Of a stretch of DNA of 64,000 nt, positions 28,027-35,766 are shown in pieces. Origin of the DNA: Hyphomicrobiales bacterium (GTDB lineage: Bacteria > Pseudomonadota > Alphaproteobacteria > Rhizobiales > JAJFHB01); the NCBI GenBank assembly GCA_021775755.1, contig JAJFHE010000033.1:186001-250000 (forward strand), read 5' to 3'. How positions within the stretch are numbered: the stretch's first letter is position 1; every line of letters starts with the position of its first letter. A program made the translations under genes and the position numbers. A model generated the notes under the pieces. The model saw nothing but the letters and a program-made list of their open reading frames with translations, was not told where the DNA came from and did no database searches.

Positions 28027-28211
28027 CGCTATAACCTGTGACTGTCGCGGCGCCAACATTTGCACGCGGAAATTCGGCGCGGAACATACGTGCGCACAAC
28101 CCATGTGTCAACTCCAGCCCACCGGATTTGCCAGCTCTCGCGGACTGCCGGAAACCCGCGCCAAAATTGCCAAGCCAGAAGCACCAAGCCAAAAGCACCA
28201 AGATTAACTGA

Positions 28212-28505
28212 ATGACCCTGGATCTTTTCATTACGCTTACGGTACTCGTCATTTCGGCCGTGGGGGCGGGTCTTATGATCTGGATGGAGTACCGGCCCAG
28301 AGAACCGGGCAATCCGAGCCTCGTCCCCACAACGCCGCTTCTTTTCGTCTGCGCCCTTATCGTCGTGCTCGCGCTGGCACACCTGATGACCATCGTAACC
28401 GGTTCTCCCCATGTCGGGCGATTCGGGTCCTACAACGATTCGTCACATCGCCAACTGGCACTCGCACCGGACGCCGGATCGTGCTCTTCTCCAACAATCG
28501 TATAG
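28212..28505 (+). CDS. Small inner-membrane protein, conserved hypothetical
   Basis: 97 residues with two predicted membrane segments (LFITLTVLVISAVGAGLMIW and TPLLFVCALIVVLALAHLMT) separated by a basic/proline-rich loop (MEYRPREPGNPSLVPT). The conserved-looking core ends around TGSPHVGRFG; the last ~25 residues look unconstrained. It is 41 bp upstream of the ClpAB-release factor fusion on the same strand and may be co-transcribed with it. I do not recognise a function. Confidence 0.7.
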   Translation: MTLDLFITLTVLVISAVGAGLMIWMEYRPREPGNPSLVPTTPLLFVCALIVVLALAHLMTIVTGSPHVGRFGSYNDSSHRQLALAPDAGSCSSPTIV

Positions 28506-28546
28506 CCGTCCACCAGCACGCGTAGCACGCCAGGAAGCATTACGTC

Positions 28547-31500
28547 ATGGAAATCATCGTCGGCATTTTGTTAATTATTGCCGCCATCTGGTTCGTGCGA
28601 TTCGTTTGGAGCCTCTTCGACCGCATCACCCTTGGCGCGGCAAAAGCCACATTGGATTTCTCCGACGCGCGCCTGCAAAAGATTTACACCATCGCCGCGC
28701 AACTCAGCGAATTCTCCGAAATCGCCGCCCACTCCGGCGAACTCGTCAAACATGAGCAATTCGGGCGCGGTGTCGCCCGCCTGAGCGCAGATGAGTTTTC
28801 CGTCGACGACCTCTTTGCCTATATCAGCGGCGACAATCACATGATTGGCTGTATGGCCATCGAAGCAGTGGCGCGCGCGCATGACAGCACCGATACGCGC
28901 GAACGCATGTTGCGTGCTCTGGCCGGGCTGTATGGCTGGCCATTCCAGCTCGCCATAAAGTATCTCGCGGAAAGCACACCGCCGAGCGACCCTCTCATCG
29001 GCCGCCTGCTCGTCGAAGCATCCGACCAGCTTTGGAACGACCAGACCAAGGCGCGGCTTGAAAGCCTTATCGAACGCCGTGTAGAGGGCGGTGAAGCACC
29101 GGCCTTCGGTGGCGCGCTGGTCCGGCTCGACAAGGACAACACGGACACGCTCCGGGAATTTCTCGCCGCCCTCAAATCCTTCGACACCACCGCCATGCGC
29201 GAAGAACTTGCATCGCGCTCCGTCACGGAAGGCAATAACGAGGTTGACGTGGAGTACCTGCGTTCCGTCGGTCAGGTGTGGAGTTCCCAACGTCAAAAGA
29301 CCGGTGGTGACCTCATTGCCCACGATGCGCTCACCGGCCTGCTTGAGCGGTCACAGGCCGCACTGCTTGCAACACCCGCCAAGTCGATTCTGATTATCGG
29401 TGATGCAGGGGTTGGAAAATCCGCAGCGATCACCAGCCTCGCCGAACGCATGGCGGGCAAGGGCTGGACGATTTTCGTCGCCGGTCACACCGAACTCATT
29501 GCCGGCCAGGTTTATCTCGGCGAGTTCGAAGGCCGCCTGCGGCGCGTTATCGAAACCCTGCAAAGCCATAACAAGGTGCTCTGGCATGTGCCGGGCTTTG
29601 AGGCTCTCGCGTTTTCCGGCCGCCATCGCTACAGCACGGTCAGCGCTCTCGATACGCTGTTGCCGCACATCGAAAGCGGCAGCCTTAGAATTGTCGCTGA
29701 ATTGTCGCGCGCCGCCTACGACCAGCTCATTCAGGCCAATCCGCGCATTTCAAGCATCTTTCAGATCGCCCGCATCGACGCCTTGGAAGCGGAGCCGGCG
29801 CGTGAAATCGCGGCCGGCTGGATCAAACGGTATGCGACGGCGACCGAACCGCAGACCGTCAATGAAGCGTGGCACCTTGCGCACCACTTCCTCGGCGAAA
29901 CGGCAGCGCCCGGCAACATCATGCGCCTCCTGCGCCTCACCCGGCAGCGTCTTGCACGCGGCAAATCGGGGGCGCGCAAGATTGCCATCACCAAGGAGGA
30001 TCTGTTCGACACGCTAATCGAGCTGACCGGGCTTTCCGCGGTTATGCTCGACGACAGTCTGGCGCTCGATCTTGACGGGCTGAAAAGCCACTTCCATAGC
30101 CACGTCATCGGCCAGGACGAGGCAGCTTCCTGTCTGGTTGAGCGTGTCGCCATGATAAAGGCGGGCGTCACCGACCCGACCCGGCCCGCGGGCGTCTTCC
30201 TGTTCGCCGGTCCCACGGGCACCGGCAAGACGGAGATTGCCAAAACGCTCGCCGAATGGCTCTTCGGCTCGCCCGATCGCATGATCCGCCTCGACATGTC
30301 GGAGCTGCAGACGGCCGAAAGCCTCGAACGGCTGACCGGTACGGAAGAATCGCAAAGCGGCGCCCTTACCGAGCGCATTCAGGAGCAGCCGTTCTCGGTG
30401 GTGCTGCTGGACGAATTCGAAAAAGCGCACCCGCGCATCTGGGATCTGTTCCTGCAAGTGTTCGACGATGGTCGCCTCACCGACCGGCGTGGACGGACAG
30501 CGGATTTCCGCCATGCCATCGTTATTCTCACCTCCAATCTGGGCGCCGCCATCCCGACCGATGCGCCGATCGGCTTTTCCGGCACAAAGGAGGCGTTCGA
30601 CCCGGCAACGGTTACCCGCGAGATCGAGAACGTCTTCCGCCGCGAGTTCATCAACCGGCTTGACCGTGTCGTCGTGTTCCGTCCCCTGAGCCGCGACGTC
30701 ATGCGCGACATTCTGCAAAAAGAACTCGATCTCGCCTTCAACCGCCGGGGCCTGCGCTCGCGGTCCTGGGCGGTTGAGTGGGATGAGGCGGCAATCGAAT
30801 TCCTGCTCGATCAGGGTTTCACGCCGGACCTCGGCGCACGGCCTCTCAAACGCGCCATAGACCGCCATCTCCTGGCGCCTCTGGCCCAGACCATCGTCAA
30901 CCGGCAGGTGCCCGAGGGCGACCAGTTCCTGTTCGTCACCCGTGGCGACAATGCACTCAAGGTGGATTTCGTCGACCCTGACGCCGCCCCGGCAACGGAC
31001 GAGGCGCCGGCGGTGAGCGAGACGGCCAAGGACACGCTGACGCCACGCTCGATCATTCTTGGCGGCGAGGGCAAGCGGGCGGAAATGACGGCGCTGCACA
31101 AGCGCTACGGAAAACTCGAAAAGGCCATTAGCAGCGATGCCTGGCACGCGGAAAAACAAGCCAACATGGCGCTTATGCAACTGCCGGATTTCTGGTCTTC
31201 GCCCGAGCGATTCGACATTCTGGGCGCGGTGGAAACGATCGACCGCATCGAAGCGGCGACAAGGCGCGCCGGCTCTTTGATGCGGCGCATCGCCGGCGGC
31301 GGGCGCCCGAAACGCGATGCCTACCCGGCCGATCTTGTAAGATCGCTTGCCCAGTCGTTGTTTCTCATCGAAACCGCCTGCGAAGACCTCACATCGAAAC
31401 GGCCGCGCGATGCCTACCTGCTGGTCGAGGCCGTGCGGCAGGGCGGTGCCGCAGGCGATGCAGAGGCATTTGCACGCCGCCTGTCGCAAATGTATCTGGA

Positions 31501-31912
31501 GTGGGCTCGAAAGCGCCGTATGCAATTCAAGGTGCTGCAACAGCATGGTGCAGGCAAAGCGGCGAAGGGCGGTTTCATCATGGCCGTTTCGGGCTTTGGC
31601 GCGAACTGGCTTTTAAAGGACGAATCCGGTCTCCATGTGCTCGAACGCGAACCGGCTGAACGCAGCGCCAAGGCCGAAAAGGTCACCGCACGCGTTATCG
31701 TCGTCGAACAGCCCTCAGAACCGCCGGGATCGGATGCCGAGGCGCAGCGCAAACACGCAAAGGCAGCACTTGAGATACCGGCAAGCGCCGGCCGCAAGAT
31801 CGTGCGCCGCTACCGCGAATCCCCATCGCCGCTTGTCCGCGACGCAGTGAAGGGCTGGCGCACCGGGCGCATCGACAAGGTGCTGGGCGGCGATTTCGAC
31901 TTAATTGAGTAA
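28547..31912 (+). CDS. Membrane-anchored ClpA/B-like double AAA+ ATPase fused to a GGQ-less class-I release factor domain
   Basis: 1121 residues, AGGAAG 9 bases before the ATG. Order: transmembrane helix (3-22); helical region (25-240); AAA domain D1 with Walker A GDAGVGKS (285-292) and pore loop AGQVYLGEFE (319-328) but a ruined Walker B (KVLWHVPGFE, 343-352); AAA domain D2 with Walker A GPTGTGKT (555-562), Walker B VVLLDEFEKAH, sensor 1 LTSN, Arg finger in FINRLD and sensor 2 GARPLKR, but no GYVG pore loop; then residues ~831-1121 align by eye to bacterial RF2: FWSSPERFDILGAVETIDRI, DAYLLVEAVRQGG...RMY-like LSQMYLEWARKR, VSGFGANWLLKDESGLHVLE, and the C-terminal IVRRYRESPSPLVRDAV...VLGGDFDLIE. 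The RF2 SPF anticodon and the whole GGQ domain are missing. Inference: a ribosome- or nascent-chain-associated remodelling factor at the membrane. Confidence 0.85.
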   Translation: MEIIVGILLIIAAIWFVRFVWSLFDRITLGAAKATLDFSDARLQKIYTIAAQLSEFSEIAAHSGELVKHEQFGRGVARLSADEFSVDDLFAYISGDNHMIGCMAIEAVARAHDSTDTRERMLRALAGLYGWPFQLAIKYLAESTPPSDPLIGRLLVEASDQLWNDQTKARLESLIERRVEGGEAPAFGGALVRLDKDNTDTLREFLAALKSFDTTAMREELASRSVTEGNNEVDVEYLRSVGQVWSSQRQKTGGDLIAHDALTGLLERSQAALLATPAKSILIIGDAGVGKSAAITSLAERMAGKGWTIFVAGHTELIAGQVYLGEFEGRLRRVIETLQSHNKVLWHVPGFEALAFSGRHRYSTVSALDTLLPHIESGSLRIVAELSRAAYDQLIQANPRISSIFQIARIDALEAEPAREIAAGWIKRYATATEPQTVNEAWHLAHHFLGETAAPGNIMRLLRLTRQRLARGKSGARKIAITKEDLFDTLIELTGLSAVMLDDSLALDLDGLKSHFHSHVIGQDEAASCLVERVAMIKAGVTDPTRPAGVFLFAGPTGTGKTEIAKTLAEWLFGSPDRMIRLDMSELQTAESLERLTGTEESQSGALTERIQEQPFSVVLLDEFEKAHPRIWDLFLQVFDDGRLTDRRGRTADFRHAIVILTSNLGAAIPTDAPIGFSGTKEAFDPATVTREIENVFRREFINRLDRVVVFRPLSRDVMRDILQKELDLAFNRRGLRSRSWAVEWDEAAIEFLLDQGFTPDLGARPLKRAIDRHLLAPLAQTIVNRQVPEGDQFLFVTRGDNALKVDFVDPDAAPATDEAPAVSETAKDTLTPRSIILGGEGKRAEMTALHKRYGKLEKAISSDAWHAEKQANMALMQLPDFWSSPERFDILGAVETIDRIEAATRRAGSLMRRIAGGGRPKRDAYPADLVRSLAQSLFLIETACEDLTSKRPRDAYLLVEAVRQGGAAGDAEAFARRLSQMYLEWARKRRMQFKVLQQHGAGKAAKGGFIMAVSGFGANWLLKDESGLHVLEREPAERSAKAEKVTARVIVVEQPSEPPGSDAEAQRKHAKAALEIPASAGRKIVRRYRESPSPLVRDAVKGWRTGRIDKVLGGDFDLIE

Positions 31913-32108
31913 CCATTTTCCGCAACACTTGGCACAGCGTCTGTGCGATTGCCTTAGACTTGCCATACTCTGCGGCTCATCTATGCGCCGGGACAGCATT
32001 GAAACTGGCGAATTCTTCCCCATATCAATGTGAACGAGCTGGCGGGGCAGCCGCAAGGAGACGGCGTTGTGTGCCGTTTCTGCGCCTGAAACAAAAAGAG
32101 TTGTGCAA

Positions 32109-32663
32109 ATGCTTGGACCCATTCAAAGCAAACTTATGCTTTTTGCAGCCATCGCGGCGCTCCTCACCGGTGGCACAGTGGTTGGCGGCGCGCTGATGGA
32201 ACTGGGCGGCACGCCGACCGCATCCGCCTCTACCCAGACAATCAACACCTCCGGCAAGGCCGATCAGCTGCCGTTCCCGGTAAGCGCCACCGTTGTTGCG
32301 CGCGACGGACTAGGCGACCTGCAGTTACGCCCCGGCGATATTGACCTCGAGGCCGTTGATGCAGCGGTAATGCGTCACGCACCGCAGACACCCGATACAA
32401 CTGAAAAAGGCGCGCTTGTGACAGCTCCCGCGCCGGCCGCTATTCCCGCACCGCTTCCCCTCATCGGCAACGGCCCTTTGACCATCGCCTATGAAACCGG
32501 TGCGCCGCTGGTGATAATTCCGGACGCCTCCGGCAATGGCACTATCGTGCGCCGGGCACCGGTCGCGATCCCGGTCGCAACCACACCGGACGAGCTCATC
32601 AATCCGCTGCAGGACAGCCCCGCCTATCAGCTCGACGCCGAAGACTTCTGGAACCGGCGCTAA
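32109..32663 (+). CDS. Hypothetical exported or membrane-anchored protein
   Basis: 184 residues from the ATG at 32109 (MLGPIQSKLMLFAAIAALLT), which gives an N-terminal hydrophobic segment; the ORF track's earlier start at 32067 lacks a ribosome site. The rest is low-complexity (TAPAPAAIPAPLPL, PVAIPVATTPDELINP) with no recognised domain. A short ordered C-terminus (SPAYQLDAEDFWNRR) follows. It lies 196 bp after the ClpAB-release factor gene on the same strand. No function can be proposed. Confidence 0.65.
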   Translation: MLGPIQSKLMLFAAIAALLTGGTVVGGALMELGGTPTASASTQTINTSGKADQLPFPVSATVVARDGLGDLQLRPGDIDLEAVDAAVMRHAPQTPDTTEKGALVTAPAPAAIPAPLPLIGNGPLTIAYETGAPLVIIPDASGNGTIVRRAPVAIPVATTPDELINPLQDSPAYQLDAEDFWNRR

Positions 32664-32750
32664 AGAAACCATTCACCGCCAGACGGAACCGTTCAGCGCG
32701 CCTTTGCGCGCTGGACCATTCTGCGCGCAATATCTCTGAACAATGCTTGC

Positions 32751-32976
32751 GGTTAGAGGAGAACCCTCGACCCGGCGCCATGGCGGCCAAGCGGACGCCC
32801 ACGCGAAAGCGCGCCCCGTTGGGGCGGTTAAGCGAAGCGAAACTTGCGTGAAACCGAAATCGGTGGAGGTGCGAGGGGAGCCCTCGAACCGCAATCCGGC
32901 GGCCAAGCGGACGCCCGCGCGAAAGCGCGCCCCGTTGGAGCGGTTGAGCGAAGCGAAATTTGCGTGAAACCGAAAA
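32751..32976. repeat. Two imperfect tandem copies (~116 bp period) abutting the tRNA-Val 3' end
   Basis: GGCGGCCAAGCGGACGCCC recurs at 32782 and 32898, and the segment GCGAAAGCGCGCCCCGTTGG...GCGAAGCGAAAYTTGCGTGAAACCGAAA is shared by both copies with few changes. Each copy contains a GCGCG/CGCGC hairpin. Read on the minus strand the unit follows the tRNA, and the copy junction carries GGTTCGAGGG...CCTCCACC, resembling a tRNA T-arm/acceptor end. It looks like duplication of a tRNA 3' flank. Not protein coding. Confidence 0.85.
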
Positions 32977-33051
32977 TGGTGGGCGTGACTGGGATTGAAC
33001 CAGTGACCCCTACGATGTCAACGTAGTGCTCTCCCACTGAGCTACACGCCC
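32977..33051 (-). tRNA. tRNA-Val (anticodon GAC)
   Basis: The complement folds as a complete cloverleaf: acceptor GGGCGTG/CACGCCC, D-arm GCTC...GAGC, anticodon stem CTACG/CGTAG with loop TTGACAT (anticodon GAC), T-arm ACTGG-TTCAATC-CCAGT, discriminator A and encoded CCA. 75 nt in all. It reads valine codons GUC/GUU. The 3' side is followed by the tandem repeat described separately. Confidence 0.98.
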
Positions 33052-33133
33052 GGCCACTTGTCGGACCCTTCCTATATCCAGAATGGAAGGGCGGCGCAAG
33101 TGAGGAAAGCGGGCTGCCTGGGCCAAGTCGCGA

Positions 33134-33493
33134 CTACGCCGCCATCATCCGCTCAACCTCCTGCACGAGCTCGCGCAGGTGGAACGGCTTGGAGAGGATT
33201 TTGGCATCCTTCGGCGCGTGGTTGTCCGGATTGAGTGCCACGGCGGCAAAGCCCGTAATAAACATAATGCGCAGCGCCGGATCGAGTTCGGCGGCACGCC
33301 GCGCCAGCTCGATACCATCCATTTCCGGCATCACGATATCGGTCAGGAGAAGCTCGAAGGTTTCCTGTTTGACCTGCTCGTAGGCCTGCAGGCCATCCTC
33401 ATAGGCCGTCACCTCATGCCCTGCTTTTTCGAGAGCTTTCGCCAGAAAACGCCGCATATCGTGGTCGTCTTCGGCAAGAAGAATCTTTGCCAT
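33134..33493 (-). CDS. cpdR: Single-domain response regulator, CpdR-like
   Basis: 119-residue stand-alone receiver: acidic pocket EDD (8-10), phospho-acceptor Asp52 in LLLTDIVMPEMDG, and SKPF near the C-terminus. The opening ILLAEDDHDMRRFLAKALEK is typical of CpdR, the Caulobacter adaptor that primes ClpXP to degrade cell-cycle substrates when unphosphorylated. It ends in Ala-Ala, also typical. The ATG at 33493 is chosen (AGAGG upstream) over 33532. Located between tRNA-Val and a divergent N-formylglutamate amidohydrolase. Confidence 0.88.
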   Translation of the reverse strand: MAKILLAEDDHDMRRFLAKALEKAGHEVTAYEDGLQAYEQVKQETFELLLTDIVMPEMDGIELARRAAELDPALRIMFITGFAAVALNPDNHAPKDAKILSKPFHLRELVQEVERMMAA

Positions 33494-33734
33494 CCGCCTC
33501 TTGTGTCCTTCGGTCTTGTCCCGGCACAACACTGCACCCCGGTATAACGCCGGTGATACTAGATTCTCAAAGTAAATACCCGGTGAAAGCGACCAAATAT
33601 AGCGCGCCCCGCGATGGCCATATCAAAACTCTTGATAGGCATGCCTCGCCTCTTGCAAGCAGCCGCACGCCATGCTTGTCTTGATGCAGGTCACTAACGA
33701 ATGACCCAATCGGGATCGACCGGGAAAAGTGCGC

Positions 33735-34652
33735 ATGAGCGACGGCGGCAGGGGGGCAGCGGAATCCATCGCAGAGTGGTTCGATCCGCCGTTTGAGGTC
33801 GTTGAACCCGATATGTTGCGCGCGCCTCTGGTTTTCTCTTCACCCCACAGCGGACGCGTGTATCCGGACGCCTTCATCGAACGCTCCCGCCTCGACCCGC
33901 ACCGGCTACGCAAATCGGAAGATTGTTTCGTCGATGAGATTTTCCTCGATTCGGTCGATTTTGGTGTGCCTCTGCTACGTGCCCATTTTCCGCGCGCCTT
34001 TCTCGATGTGAACCGCGAGCCCTACGAACTAGACCCCGTTATGTTCGCAGATCCGCTGCCCGACTATGTCAACACCGGCTCGGTGCGCGTTGCCGGCGGG
34101 CTTGGCACGATTGCGCGCGTCGTTTCCGACACCGAGGAAATATACACGGAGCGCCTTACCTTCGCCGAAGCCGACGCCCGTATTCGCACGCTGCACAAGC
34201 CCTATCATGCGCGTCTGCGCGAACTCCTGCAGCGCGCCCGAAATGTTTTTGGCGCCGTTGTTCTTGTCGACTGCCACTCCATGCCGTCAACGGTACCGAA
34301 CAGCTCCACCGACGGCTCCAGCCGCCCGGACTTTATCCTCGGCGACCGCTACGGCAGCGCCTGTTCAGGCGCCATCGTCGATTTCGTCGAACAACGCCTG
34401 CGCGACCTCGGCTATTCGGTATCGCGCAACCGGCCTTATGCGGGTGGATACATCACTCAGTTCTACGGCCAGCCGTCACGTGCCGTGCATGCGCTTCAGC
34501 TCGAAGTCAACCGCTCACTTTATATGGACGAAGATGCCCTCGCCAAACATGGTGGGTTCTATCGGCTGATTGAGGATGTGCAGGCGCTGGTCTCAAGCCT
34601 GCTTGAAACCCTGCCGCATCTGTTTGGCGGGCGCCAGGCGGCAGCCGAGTAG
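33735..34652 (+). CDS. N-formylglutamate amidohydrolase family protein (second copy)
   Basis: 305 residues; ATG at 33735 with GGGAAAA upstream (GTG at 33729 also possible). Family landmarks: LVFSSPHSGRVYPDAFI, HRLRKSEDCFVDEIF, HFPRAFLDVNREPYELDP, VVLVDCHSMPS with probable metal-site residues, and GGYITQFYG. It is a different branch from the 24185 copy (HutG-like rather than HutG2-like). Divergent from cpdR. No other histidine-utilisation genes are near. Predicted reaction: N-formylglutamate to glutamate plus formate, or a related N-acyl amino acid. Confidence 0.85.
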   Translation: MSDGGRGAAESIAEWFDPPFEVVEPDMLRAPLVFSSPHSGRVYPDAFIERSRLDPHRLRKSEDCFVDEIFLDSVDFGVPLLRAHFPRAFLDVNREPYELDPVMFADPLPDYVNTGSVRVAGGLGTIARVVSDTEEIYTERLTFAEADARIRTLHKPYHARLRELLQRARNVFGAVVLVDCHSMPSTVPNSSTDGSSRPDFILGDRYGSACSGAIVDFVEQRLRDLGYSVSRNRPYAGGYITQFYGQPSRAVHALQLEVNRSLYMDEDALAKHGGFYRLIEDVQALVSSLLETLPHLFGGRQAAAE

Positions 34653-34691
34653 CTCTCGTTTCCATATCAACGGAAAACGGTTGAGGGCCAA

Positions 34692-34790
34692 GAAAAAAGG
34701 GGCCGTACCACATATGTGACACGGCCCAAGTCTAGGGAGGAAACGCCCAGGAAGGGCAGCGAGGCGTGAGGACATAGCCTCACTTCGCAT
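34692..34790 (-). ncRNA. Candidate trans-acting small RNA (resembles alphaproteobacterial MmgR/suhB-type sRNA)
   Basis: On the minus strand, a promoter-like pair (CTTGAT at 34826-34821 and CATATA at 34802-34797, 18-bp spacing) precedes ~99 nt ending in a perfect intrinsic terminator: GGGCCGT...ACGGCCC hairpin followed by TTTTTT. Inside, two short hairpins (GTGAGG/CCTCAC and GCCC/GGGC) flank an unpaired CGTTTCCTCCCTAGACTT, an anti-Shine-Dalgarno-like C-rich loop. No ORF of coding quality overlaps it. The family match to MmgR/suhB is from memory and tentative; the sRNA architecture itself is clear. Confidence 0.68.
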
Positions 34791-34944
34791 ATTTCCTATA
34801 TGACATTGCATCGCACAAAAATCAAGGGGCGGCCGGGGAAATTCCGGAATTCCCGAAGATCCTGTTGCGATCAGGCAACACTTATCTAAATAGTTGACAT
34901 TACACGACATAATTTTGACATCACGGAAATTTCGTGGCGCGAAT

Positions 34945-35604
34945 TCAAACCGCCTTTGCAATAATGCTCGCAATTGCACAATTTTTTATGTTGCGCCGCA
35001 CATAAACATTGGTTTCCCAGTCCGTCCCTAACAGATCGGGCAGTTGTACCGGACGGCAGCCGCCGACACGCAGCGGCGCGACCGCGTGAACCGCCCGCCA
35101 GCCCCAGGCGCGCAGTCTCTGCGCCGCCGAACTGCCCGGCGCAAGGCTTGCCGCACAGATCAATCCGCCGGGCCGCAGAACGCGGCGCGCTTCACTCAGC
35201 ACACGGTCGGCTTCAACGCGCGTGAAAAGATCGAGTACAAACCCCGCCACCACCCGGTCTGCACTCGCCGATGCAAAGGGCAGGCTCGCGGCGGCGTCCG
35301 CGACCATCACTTGCGCCCGTCCGGGCCAAGCTTTCACGGCATCGCGTGCCAGATGCGCCATGATGACACTCAGATCGCACCCCACATACCGGCCATCGGG
35401 TGCGAGGTGGTGCGACAAAAGTCGGGTGGCAAACCGCCCGGTGCCGCATCCGATTTCAACCACCACACGCGCATCAGCAAATGCCGCACCGGCGATCAGG
35501 TCGTCATAGGCAGGCTCTTCATACCACGCCTCCCGGTCCTGCTCCGCCCCCAAGCGGTCGTAATGCGAACGCAGGGTATCTCTGTCTGGCGCTGAAAAAA
35601 GCAT
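34945..35604 (-). CDS. SAM-dependent methyltransferase (class I)
   Basis: 219 residues with the SAM-binding motif VVEIGCGTGRFATRLL near residue 50, the acidic post-motif VGCDLSVIMAHLARDAV, and the later ADRVVAGFVLDLFTRVEADR and EARRVLRPGGLI. This is the Methyltransf_11/25 type that methylates small molecules or quinone-like substrates. Nothing in the neighbourhood fixes the substrate. Single gene between the sRNA and the divergent HisN-like phosphatase. Confidence 0.85.
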   Translation of the reverse strand: MLFSAPDRDTLRSHYDRLGAEQDREAWYEEPAYDDLIAGAAFADARVVVEIGCGTGRFATRLLSHHLAPDGRYVGCDLSVIMAHLARDAVKAWPGRAQVMVADAAASLPFASASADRVVAGFVLDLFTRVEADRVLSEARRVLRPGGLICAASLAPGSSAAQRLRAWGWRAVHAVAPLRVGGCRPVQLPDLLGTDWETNVYVRRNIKNCAIASIIAKAV

Positions 35605-35766
35605 GAACCTGCGAACCCTTGGGCCAAATCAGTAACGGTATCACCTGTGGTCGTTATCAGGCCAAATTTTAGCATCGACATTTTTGTTGTCCGCCAAGCG
35701 ATAATCCCGTTTAACAGGAACACTACTTTCTCCAGACCGCCAGCGCCGTAGAGTGACGTGACCCCG

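Noticed and set aside
30014-31546. 510-residue minus-strand ORF opposite the ClpAB-release factor gene
   Set aside because: Antisense open frame only; the plus-strand frame contains the AAA+ and RF2-like motifs.
32751-32976. Possible CRISPR array
   Set aside because: Only two copies with a ~116-bp period and no conserved short repeat/variable spacer pattern; no cas genes.
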